Origin: JASFHF01 sp050123375
GTDB lineage: Bacteria > Pseudomonadota > Gammaproteobacteria > UBA12402
Reading direction: 5' to 3'
Assembly: GCA_050123375.1 (NCBI GenBank)
Contig: JASFHF010000019.1
Location: 1 to 38,441, forward strand
Length of the DNA stretch: 38,441 bases
In this document: piece by piece, positions 32,450 through 38,441 of the stretch
Numbering within the stretch: the first letter of the stretch is position 1
Layout of the letters: each line of letters starts with the position of its first letter
Made by a program: the position numbers and the translations under genes
The notes under the pieces: generated by a model
The model's input: only the letters and a program-made list of their open reading frames with translations
Told to the model about the DNA's origin: nothing
Databases searched by the model: none

Positions 32450-33267
32450 AGAATAATTTTTATAAAAAATCTTTTATTTTTGCTGCGGTTTTATATGTTA
32501 TCGCATTTATGGTGTTGTTTGGCAGTTTAAATTTTAAAAATCATTTACACACGGCAGTTTTGCCAAACCCATCACCAAAAATCGTGCATGCAACTACAGT
32601 TAACCAGCGGCAAGTACAACAACAAATAAACAAAATTAAAGCAGAACGTCAGGCTAAACATCGCGCCGAAATTGCTCGACAAAAACATTTGCTTGCTTTA
32701 GCTAAAAAAGCCAGGCAACAACGGATTGCGGAACAACGCCGCTTAATTAAGCTTAAAGAACAGCAAAACAAAATTGCACAACAACGAAAATATCAGACTG
32801 CATTGGCAAAGAAAAAATTATTGCAAATGCAACAACAACAGCAAAAAATGCAGCAACATTTAGACGAATTGAAAAAACGTAATTTAGCTACACAAACTAA
32901 TGAGGTGGAAAAACAATTACAATCACAAATTGCCGCTAAACAACAGCAAATTACTGCAGCGCAGACTAAACAAGAATTGGCAGAAATCAATAAATATAAA
33001 TCATTAATTATTAATGTAATTGAACAGAACTGGATTATTCCGTCCAAAATAGATAAAAATTTATCAGCGCAATTATTGATTGATTTAGCTCCGGGCGGCA
33101 CAGTTTTGGGGGTTAAAATATTAAAAAGCAGCGGCAATGCGGCATTAGATGATTCGGCAGTTACTGCTGTATGGAAATCTTCTCCGTTACCGGTGCCAAA
33201 TGCTGTGAATATTTTTAATCAAATGCGAAAATTGCATTTAACTGTTAGACCGGAAGGTTATTTGTAG
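32446..33267 (+). CDS. tolA: Tol-Pal energy transducer TolA
   Basis: A 273-residue protein with an N-terminal membrane anchor (about 10-27), a long Gln/Lys/Ala/Arg-rich helical region (about 55-185, with many QQ and KK runs) that spans the periplasm, and a C-terminal TonB/TolA domain (VIEQNWIIPSKID, LIDLAPGGTVLGVKILKSSG). It is much shorter than the 421-residue E. coli protein, mainly in the helical spacer. The MITE-like left end begins 7 nt after the stop. Confidence 0.95.
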   Translation: MKNNFYKKSFIFAAVLYVIAFMVLFGSLNFKNHLHTAVLPNPSPKIVHATTVNQRQVQQQINKIKAERQAKHRAEIARQKHLLALAKKARQQRIAEQRRLIKLKEQQNKIAQQRKYQTALAKKKLLQMQQQQQKMQQHLDELKKRNLATQTNEVEKQLQSQIAAKQQQITAAQTKQELAEINKYKSLIINVIEQNWIIPSKIDKNLSAQLLIDLAPGGTVLGVKILKSSGNAALDDSAVTAVWKSSPLPVPNAVNIFNQMRKLHLTVRPEGYL

Positions 33268-33274
33268 GAAAATC

Positions 33275-33421
33275 GGGGTACGTAAAAATGGGGTCAAAGC
33301 TTCATATAATTACAAGGAATGAAGTGGGCGGGTCGCGTGCTTCACATGATTACAAGGCCATGTTTGTTGCCTTGTAATCATGTGAAGCTCCGACCCTTAA
33401 AGGAGTTATGCAAAAACTGAG
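33275..33421. repeat. Chimeric repeat block between tolA and tolB
   Basis: The left end GGGGTAC (33275) and GGGGTCAAAGCTT (33290-33302) copies the start of the small element found after ruvA. It then switches abruptly to family A sequence (CATATAATTACAAGG). A complete family A copy follows at 33327-33396, of the GGGTC/GACCC type with loop CATGTTTGTT, and its tail ends in AAAAACTGAGA at 33421. Confidence 0.9.
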
Positions 33422-33437
33422 ATATAGGTAAAAGATT

Positions 33438-34757
33438 ATGAAAAAAATTATAACTATAATAACAGGTTTGCTATTGCTAACCATCCAATTACCAGCATAT
33501 GCAGTTTTAAATCTTGAATTAACTGCGGGTTTAAATCGAGCATTGCCAATTGCTGTTGTTCCTTTTCAAGGACAAAATGATTCATCATTACCGGTTAACA
33601 TTTCAAATATCATCGCGCAGGATTTAAAAAATAGCGGCAGATTTAAGTTGGTTGATGGAGGTGCTGATATAAAAAATACTGATTTTAAAGCTTGGAAAAC
33701 GCTTGGTGTAAATGATGTTGTAATGGTCAGTGTTAAAACACAAGCGGATGATAAGGATAAAGTTATTTTTAGTTTATCTAATGTTTATAAGCATGCTAAT
33801 TATCTTGAGAAGACTTTAAATTTACATGTTAATCCAGTTTTGGTTAGCAAAACTTATGTAATATCATCAGATGACTTACGTCGTTTGGCACATAAAATTG
33901 CTGATATAGTTTATCAAAAACTTACTGGTGAGCGCGGTATTTTTTCTACTAAAATTGCTTATATATTGGTACAGCGTTCGCCGAATCAGCCAAGCAAATA
34001 TTCGTTAATGGTGGCAGATGCTGATGGTTATAATCCACGCGCAATTTTAACGTCAACACAACCAATTATGTCACCAGCCTGGTCACCAAATGGTAAAAGT
34101 ATTGCATACGTATCTTTTGAAAATCGCAGGGCATCTTTATTTGTTTCTGATATTGCTACTGGTAAACGGCGTTTAATTACTCAATTTTCAGGGATTAATG
34201 GAGCGCCGGCTTGGGCGCCAGATGGCCGGCATTTAGCTATAGTGTTGTCTAGAGGTGCTGGGACTAAAATATTTTTGGTTGATTTGCAAAGTGGTAAACT
34301 TTCTCAATTAACCAATGGTTGGTTAATTGATACCGAACCGTCATTTGCTCCTGATGGTAAATCAATGTTGTTTACTTCTGATCGGGCGGGTTCACCGCAA
34401 ATTTATTGGCAACATTTAGCAACTAACATGTTGCAAAGAATAACTTTTGTTGGTAACTATAATGCGAGAGCTTCTTTTACTCCAGATGGGAAAAATATTG
34501 TAATGTTGCATCGTGATAAGGAAGGTTTTAATATTGCAATACAAAATTTATCAACAGGTGTGGTGACTGTATTGGTTAATAATTGTGATAATCAATCGCC
34601 GAGTATAGCGCCAAACGGCCGTATGGTGATTTATGCAACACATGATCAAAATAATCATGGAGTTTTAGCTTTAGTTTCGACTGACGGCAAGGTAAAATTA
34701 ACTTTGCCGGAAAGTGATGGTGAAGTGAGAGAGCCGGCATGGGGGCCGTTAATATAG
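33438..34757 (+). CDS. tolB: Tol-Pal periplasmic beta-propeller TolB
   Basis: A 439-residue precursor with signal peptide (MKKIITIITGLLLLTIQLPAYA), an N-terminal alpha/beta domain, and a six-bladed WD40-like propeller showing repeated units such as MSPAWSPNGKSIAYVS, GAPAWAPDGRHLAI, TEPSFAPDGKSMLFTSDRAG and REPAWGPL. It binds Pal and TolA in the periplasm. Length is normal. Spacing to the upstream repeat tail is about 16 nt. Confidence 0.97.
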   Translation: MKKIITIITGLLLLTIQLPAYAVLNLELTAGLNRALPIAVVPFQGQNDSSLPVNISNIIAQDLKNSGRFKLVDGGADIKNTDFKAWKTLGVNDVVMVSVKTQADDKDKVIFSLSNVYKHANYLEKTLNLHVNPVLVSKTYVISSDDLRRLAHKIADIVYQKLTGERGIFSTKIAYILVQRSPNQPSKYSLMVADADGYNPRAILTSTQPIMSPAWSPNGKSIAYVSFENRRASLFVSDIATGKRRLITQFSGINGAPAWAPDGRHLAIVLSRGAGTKIFLVDLQSGKLSQLTNGWLIDTEPSFAPDGKSMLFTSDRAGSPQIYWQHLATNMLQRITFVGNYNARASFTPDGKNIVMLHRDKEGFNIAIQNLSTGVVTVLVNNCDNQSPSIAPNGRMVIYATHDQNNHGVLALVSTDGKVKLTLPESDGEVREPAWGPLI

Positions 34758-34763
34758 CATTGA

Positions 34764-34916
34764 GGGACGGAGCTTCACATGGTTACGAAGTAGTAGCTAG
34801 ATTTTTGGAGGGACGGAGCTTTACATGATTACAAAGCGACAAACAAGGCTTTGTAATTATGTAATAGCTCACGACCCGCCTGATTCCTAACATGTAATAA
34901 GTGAAGCTCCGTCCCC
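34764..34916. repeat. Nested family A repeats between tolB and pal, inverted relative to the ruvB-ybgC block
   Basis: The outer arms GGGACGGAGCTTCACATGG (from 34764) and GTGAAGCTCCGTCCC (to about 34915) enclose a second copy at 34807-34880 (GGAGGGACGGAGCTTTACAT ... GCTCACGACCCGCC). The join TAGCTAGATTTTTGG is close to the reverse complement of the join in the ruvB-ybgC block. This block is therefore an inverted relative of that composite. Confidence 0.9.
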
Positions 34917-34941
34917 AATTCTGAATATAGGGGGTAACAAA

Positions 34942-35472
34942 ATGAAAAAAATACTTTATTTCAGTTTGATTAGTGGGTTGACTTTATTGTTGTGTGGTTG
35001 TGCATCGCATTTTGGTTCCATAGCAGCTGGCAGTGCTCAAGGTACTGCGTCGACAGTACAGGCTAAAGGTTTGGGTGAAGTAAATGATTTGCAAGCTTTG
35101 CAAAGTTTGCAAACTGATCCTGGTCCGCATAATGGAATTTTAGCAGTGCGCAGTTTTTATTTTGCTTTTGATCGTTATGATGTAAGTCCGCAGGATTTGC
35201 CGATTATTCGTGCGCATGCACAATATTTGTTGCAACATCCAGAAAAGCATGTAGTAATAGAAGGTAACACTGATATTCGCGGTAGTCGCGAATATAATAT
35301 TGCTTTGGGACAAAGACGAGCTGGAGCAGTGCAAAATATTTTACGTATGCAAGGTGTGCAGGCTAGTCAAATTCGTGCAGTTAGTTATGGTGCAGAAAAA
35401 CCAATTGCTTACGGAAATACAGAAACTGCTTATAGTTTGAATCGTCGTGATGATTTACGATATGAGGATTAA
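34942..35472 (+). CDS. pal: Peptidoglycan-associated lipoprotein Pal
   Basis: A 176-residue lipoprotein precursor. The lipobox LCGC places the lipidated Cys at residue 20. The C-terminal OmpA-like domain (FYFAFDRYDVSPQDL, IEGNTDIRGSREYNIALGQR with the peptidoglycan-binding Asp/Arg) is complete. It anchors the outer membrane to the wall and binds TolB. A good ribosome site (AGGGGG) lies about 9 nt before ATG. cpoB starts 5 nt after its stop. Confidence 0.97.
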   Translation: MKKILYFSLISGLTLLLCGCASHFGSIAAGSAQGTASTVQAKGLGEVNDLQALQSLQTDPGPHNGILAVRSFYFAFDRYDVSPQDLPIIRAHAQYLLQHPEKHVVIEGNTDIRGSREYNIALGQRRAGAVQNILRMQGVQASQIRAVSYGAEKPIAYGNTETAYSLNRRDDLRYED

Positions 35473-35476
35473 AAAT

Positions 35477-36403
35477 ATGTGTATAAAATGGATGAAAATA
35501 ATTGTTGTAGTGTTATGTTTGATTGCTCCTGCAATAGTATTTGCTGATGAAGCTCCTGTGGTAGATCTCGACTCAAGTACGGCGCAAACTCCAACAGATA
35601 ATGGAACGACAGGGGATCAACCAGTTGTGCCTTTAGCTAAACAGGTGCAGCCAGTGTCAACTTCTTCCGGAATGACCGATCAGGCAATGCCAACAGATAT
35701 AAATGGGCGAGTGGCGCGTTTGGAGCAGCAGCTTAATTATCTGCAGCAGTTAAATGTACCGGCTAAGCTGGATCAATTGCAGCAAGCTGTTGCTGCATTG
35801 CGCGGTTTAATTGATATTCAAAGTAAGCAGATTCAGCAATTGGAAACACAGCAGCGAACTTTGTATGCAGACTTAGATAAACGGATTGCTGCGTTGTCCG
35901 GAAAATCTTCTGTGGTTGCAGCGCAGCAAACTGGCGATACTGCATCAAATGATGCTTCTAAAACTGCATCAACCGCAGATTCAACCACAACAGCGGCTAC
36001 AGATGCTTCGGCGAAAGAAACCCAAGCTTATCAAAGAGTATTTAGTTTAATTAAAGATAAGCGGTACACAGCGGCGATTTCATCATTAAAAGATTATTTA
36101 CGCCAATATCCAGAAGGAAAATTTGTTGCAGATGCACATTATTGGTTGGGTGAGCTTTATATTATTGCTGGCGATAGTGACAATGCAATTGTTGAGTTTA
36201 ATTTAGTGATAAACAAATATGGTAATTCATGCAAAGCCGCTGATTCGTTGTTGAAATTGGCAGATATCGCATTTAATAATGCTCGTTTTAGCCAGGCAAA
36301 ACAGTATTGGCAGACTATAATAAGTAAATATCCGAATTGCAGCGCTGCTCGCATTGCAAACAGTAAATTACAAAAATTACAGCAGTCGGCGATTGTTAGT
36401 TAA
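35477..36403 (+). CDS. cpoB: Cell division coordinator CpoB (YbgF)
   Basis: A 308-residue periplasmic protein: signal peptide (MCIKWMKIIVVVLCLIAP...FA), low-complexity Thr/Pro/Gln region, a trimerising coiled coil (VARLEQQLNYLQQLNVPAKL), an Ala/Thr-rich linker, and TPR units (AYQRVFSLIKDKRYTAAISS, HYWLGELYIIAGDSDNAIVE). CpoB couples Tol-Pal to peptidoglycan synthesis. Start 35477 is preferred: GAGGA at 35464-35468 is 8-9 nt upstream and gives a proper signal peptide, while upstream Met codons overlap pal. Confidence 0.92.
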   Translation: MCIKWMKIIVVVLCLIAPAIVFADEAPVVDLDSSTAQTPTDNGTTGDQPVVPLAKQVQPVSTSSGMTDQAMPTDINGRVARLEQQLNYLQQLNVPAKLDQLQQAVAALRGLIDIQSKQIQQLETQQRTLYADLDKRIAALSGKSSVVAAQQTGDTASNDASKTASTADSTTTAATDASAKETQAYQRVFSLIKDKRYTAAISSLKDYLRQYPEGKFVADAHYWLGELYIIAGDSDNAIVEFNLVINKYGNSCKAADSLLKLADIAFNNARFSQAKQYWQTIISKYPNCSAARIANSKLQKLQQSAIVS

Positions 36404-36425
36404 TTAACTCATGATTCATGGGAGA

Positions 36426-37718
36426 CTAGTTAAGATCAAATTCATCCCAATTTTTATGACCGTGAGTTTTACATACAAAAAAGGTTAAGCCAATACTTAT
36501 CAACATCAAAATTGGTAAAAATGATAATGCGCGCTGATAGGCTCCTGCGGAATAATAATGAATATTATGTTGTATTTTTCCATCCCAAAACCAATCTAAT
36601 AGTTTACCAATTAACGGTTGGCAAATAATACCGCCAGCCATAGTTAACAAATTAATAAAGGAAACCGCTGTTGCTGCCACATGAGTCGGGTTGTTTTCTC
36701 TAGCAATAACAAAGCATATAATATGAGTACATGAGCCTAACCCAAACAAAAATAGCATAATACAAAGTAGCGGGAAAAACAGAAAGACAGGTTTTAAGAT
36801 TACTATCGTAATGCTTATTGTTGCAATGATGCTTCCAGCAGTAAGTAATGTTTGATGAGCTTTGGTTTTTTCAGATAGCCATCCTATTAGCGGTGCTCCA
36901 ATTAGCCAACCAGCAAAAACAGCAGAGCAGGCAAATGCTGCTTTGTGTGGCGTTATTTGATATACACGCTGTAAAAATGATATTCCCCATAGTTCAGCAA
37001 ATGCAGAAAGTGATAAATATAAAATTCCGGAAATAATTCCTATTAACCACATTTGCGGTTTAGTTACTATTTTCCATAATCCAGCAAAAACTTTGCTATA
37101 ACTTGTTTTAATTCCGGCATATTCCTGATGCCATTTTGGTGTGTCACGAATCACCGTCCATATTGCCGGCAGCAACACAATTCCTAACATAGTTCCTGCA
37201 TATATTGCATGTTTCCAGCCGATGAGATGTACTATCGAAGTTAATAAGTTAATTCCCAACATGGCGCCTAAAATACCAAGCGAAACGGTGCAGCCGGTAA
37301 TTAAGGCAAAATGCTTTTTGGGTAACCATTCAGCAGCAAGTTTTAGCACACCAACAAAAGAGAAAGCACTGCCAGCCCCTATCAACAATCTACCAGCTCC
37401 TAAAAGATATATTGAATGGGAGGCGCATAAAAAACTACCTAAAATACAAATAATGCAGGAAGTGGTTAAGATTAAACGCGCGCCATATTTATCAATTAAT
37501 ATTCCTACTATTAATTGCAAAGGTGTGTATGCATAATAATAACAAGCTATTGCAAAACCCAAAGTGCCCGCGCTTGCCTTAAATACATGCATCAAATGTG
37601 ATAGCATTACGCTAGGCTCAATACGTAATAAATAGCTATAACAATAAAAAATTGCGGCTAAACTACAAACTACCCAGCCAAAAAAAATTGATTGCTTCAT
37701 TTTTAAAATATAATTCAT
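36426..37718 (-). CDS. MFS transporter
   Basis: A 430-residue, 12-segment major facilitator protein. GILIDKYGARLIL after the second segment is the MFS A-motif (G..aDr.G.r). Further segments follow throughout and the protein ends in a hydrophilic KTHGHKNWDEFDLN. The substrate is unknown; related MFS proteins are numerous in Legionellales. The start overlaps the stop of a glutamine synthetase fragment (ATGA), so its translation is probably coupled to that fragment. A second Met at 37700 is a possible start. It is convergent with cpoB, 22 bp apart. Confidence 0.9.
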   Translation of the reverse strand: MNYILKMKQSIFFGWVVCSLAAIFYCYSYLLRIEPSVMLSHLMHVFKASAGTLGFAIACYYYAYTPLQLIVGILIDKYGARLILTTSCIICILGSFLCASHSIYLLGAGRLLIGAGSAFSFVGVLKLAAEWLPKKHFALITGCTVSLGILGAMLGINLLTSIVHLIGWKHAIYAGTMLGIVLLPAIWTVIRDTPKWHQEYAGIKTSYSKVFAGLWKIVTKPQMWLIGIISGILYLSLSAFAELWGISFLQRVYQITPHKAAFACSAVFAGWLIGAPLIGWLSEKTKAHQTLLTAGSIIATISITIVILKPVFLFFPLLCIMLFLFGLGSCTHIICFVIARENNPTHVAATAVSFINLLTMAGGIICQPLIGKLLDWFWDGKIQHNIHYYSAGAYQRALSFLPILMLISIGLTFFVCKTHGHKNWDEFDLN

Positions 37719-37864
37719 TTGCTTGACGAGCCATCAAATAAAATTTGGCAATCTAATGCTTTTTCAAACTGGCTGCTGGGAAGCTCGATATTTTTATTTT
37801 GTCCTATAATGTCAATAAACCAAAGTTGTAAATAAGCTATGTTTTCTTTTTTAAGTTGTCTCAC
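37715..37864 (-). pseudogene. Glutamine synthetase N-terminal fragment, coupled to the MFS gene
   Basis: A 49-codon frame starts with GTG at 37864, 7 nt after a strong AAGGAG (37872-37877), and reads KKENIAYLQLWFIDIIGQNK then NIELPSSQFEKAL and ILFDGSSSK. This follows the type I glutamine synthetase beta-grasp N-terminus (ENVKYIRLQFTDILG, the SQLxKAL segment and the MFDGSSIEG segment) up to FDGSS, then stops. The catalytic domain is absent. The TGA overlaps the MFS ATG. It is either a broken gene that now serves as a leader for the MFS gene or a functional short peptide. Confidence 0.85.
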
Positions 37865-37939
37865 TGTATTGCTCCTTAGAAATTGACAGAATGACGAAAA
37901 TATAACAGCAATTTATAAAAAATACCAGTTTTTTAAAAA

Positions 37940-37964
37940 AATTGCACATAAATTATGCGCAATT
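37940..37964. promoter_or_regulatory. 25-bp near-palindrome upstream of the GS fragment/MFS operon
   Basis: AATTGCACATAAATTATG then CGCAATT is symmetrical except for one base pair and the central base. It lies about 75 bp upstream of the GTG start in the divergent gap, a position suited to an operator. No run of T follows, so a terminator is less likely. Confidence 0.4.
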
Positions 37965-38009
37965 GACAATTTTTATCGTAAGTCCATGTTTTTCATTTTT
38001 TGCTTTATA

Positions 38010-38042
38010 TTCTGCTATAATTTAACTGACATTATAGCAGAA
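38010..38042. promoter_or_regulatory. 12-bp inverted repeat in the same divergent gap
   Basis: TTCTGCTATAAT (38010-38021) and ATTATAGCAGAA (38031-38042) are perfect inverted copies with a 9-nt centre. On the minus strand CTATAAT could act as a -10 for the GS fragment/MFS unit. No gene is seen from 37865 to 38190. Confidence 0.4.
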
Positions 38043-38143
38043 GAAGTATGTATTTATTGTTAATTGAAGAATGAACTTATGTTAGTTTTGGTGGTGATTT
38101 TATCTTATGTAAGTTATCCCGAAAATCTGGTAACCTGCTAGGG

Positions 38144-38172
38144 TTGACGGATTATTTGGGATCTATTACTAT
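38144..38172 (+). promoter_or_regulatory. Sigma-70 promoter for tRNA-Lys
   Basis: TTGACG (38144-38149) and TACTAT (38167-38172) are 17 bp apart. They are followed by ATCGCC, a GC-containing discriminator of the kind seen at stable-RNA promoters under stringent control. Transcription would start near 38179, 12 nt before the mature tRNA. Confidence 0.75.
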
Positions 38173-38190
38173 ATCGCCTTTTCTTGTATT

Positions 38191-38263
38191 GGGTCGTTAG
38201 CTCAGTTGGTAGAGCAGTAGGCTTTTAACCTATTGGTCGAGCGTTCGAGTCGCTCACGACCCA
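38191..38263 (+). tRNA. tRNA-Lys (anticodon TTT)
   Basis: All arms fold: acceptor GGGTCGT / ACGACCC, D arm GCTC / GAGC, anticodon stem GTAGG / CCTAT around CTTTTAA (anticodon TTT), and T arm GAGCG / CGCTC around TTCGAGT. The discriminator is A. The CCA end is not encoded (CCCA is followed by TTTT), so CCA must be added by nucleotidyltransferase. Confidence 0.97.
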
Positions 38264-38270
38264 TTTTAAA

Positions 38271-38357
38271 TGTAAGCATCTAATAATTCCCATGTTGTAA
38301 GTTTGTAAATTTTTGTAAGCATCTAATAATTCCCATGTTGTAAGTTTGTAAATTTTT
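38271..38357. repeat. 43-bp direct repeat, two copies, just after tRNA-Lys
   Basis: TGTAAGCATCTAATAATTCC and the following bases through GTTTGTAAATTTTT occur at 38271 and again at 38314, with no differences seen. The repeats start 8 bp after the tRNA. They do not copy the tRNA 3' end, so they are not simple attachment sites. Confidence 0.93.
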
Positions 38358-38377
38358 TTTAAAATCATGATTTTAAA
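38358..38377. promoter_or_regulatory. Perfect 20-bp palindrome before the right-end gene
   Basis: TTTAAAATCATGATTTTAAA is fully symmetrical. It lies 7 bp before the AGGAGG of the partial gene at the right end, so a bound protein or mRNA hairpin there could control its expression. Confidence 0.45.
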
Positions 38378-38395
38378 TTTAGTAGGAGGAAAATT

Positions 38396-38441
38396 GTGAT
38401 GAGGAAATTATTTGCGGGTTACAGCAAGGCACAGAAGAAAG
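38396..38441 (+). CDS. Start of an unidentified gene, cut by the window edge
   Basis: A strong AGGAGG (38384-38389) precedes in-frame GTG (38396) and ATG (38399). Fourteen residues from the ATG are visible (MRKLFAGYSKAQKK) and the frame is open at the edge. The spacing is 6 nt to GTG and 9 nt to ATG, so either could be used. Nothing can be said about function. Confidence 0.55.
   Translation, partial: MMRKLFAGYSKAQKK

Noticed and set aside
36396..36430. Terminator between cpoB and the MFS gene
   Set aside because: Only a weak 6-bp TTAACT/AGTTAA pairing without a T run; not convincing.
38271..38357. Phage attachment site duplicated from the tRNA
   Set aside because: The 43-bp repeats share no sequence with the tRNA-Lys 3' end. 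A different kind of element boundary remains possible.

Overview
The window looks like chromosome from an AT-rich gammaproteobacterium, most likely a host-associated member of Legionellales. Three things point there. The chain fmdB-like / DUF502 / aspS / yebC / ruvCAB / ybgC-tolQRAB-pal-cpoB is a typical gammaproteobacterial order. There is an LbtU/DUF3573-like coiled-coil porin. There is also a 908-residue eukaryotic-like kinase that resembles a secreted effector and has a possible PmrA-type box. Gene remnants (csrA, glutamine synthetase, a sensor kinase and a frameshifted gene) suggest reductive evolution. The genus is inferred from these features and was not tested by any search.

Layout. 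1-464: tandem 116-bp repeat running into the 3' end of a DAACS symporter. 439-6867: symporter, small hypothetical gene, ygfX-like gene, kinase/effector candidate, lnt. 6886-10502: a long perfect inverted repeat, a porin, and a run of four small genes (thioredoxin-like, membrane protein, two paralogous helical proteins). 10558-12861: metG-nth on the minus strand. 12931-16247: orphan substrate-binding protein, single-pass membrane protein, lpxC. 16250-17443: decayed repeats and a truncated histidine kinase. 17444-20652: dciA divergent from secA. 20652-21921: a REPtron-like RAYT transposase element inserted against the end of an APC permease. 23366-26383: fmdB-like, DUF502, aspS. 26389-27545: gene graveyard (csrA tail, frameshifted gene). 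27558-36403: yebC-ruvCAB and tol-pal. 36426-38441: MFS transporter coupled to a glutamine synthetase fragment, tRNA-Lys, and the start of an unknown gene.

The most striking feature is a set of small palindromic repeats that punctuate genes. Family A is a hairpin of about 70 bp with arms starting GGCGGGAC/GTCCC, followed by a tail of about 28 bp. It supplies the last codons and stop of the symporter, dciA and ruvC, all in the same frame. Its tail supplies the Shine-Dalgarno sequence of aspS, ruvA and ybgC. Its copies show paired compensatory changes, and some copies are nested inside others. Family B (CTGGATCCCGCGG...) sits in frame inside lnt, forms the tail of the FmdB-like protein, and gives metG its stop codon. 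Family C is the terminal repeat of the RAYT element. It supplies the stop of the APC permease and also bounds a 130-bp non-autonomous element between ruvA and ruvB. Together these resemble the protein-invading palindromic elements of Rickettsia, but with roles at both gene ends.

Functionally, the window encodes envelope biogenesis (lpxC, lnt, tol-pal, secA), DNA repair and recombination (ruvABC, nth), translation (metG, aspS, tRNA-Lys, yebC) and uptake of amino acids or dicarboxylates.
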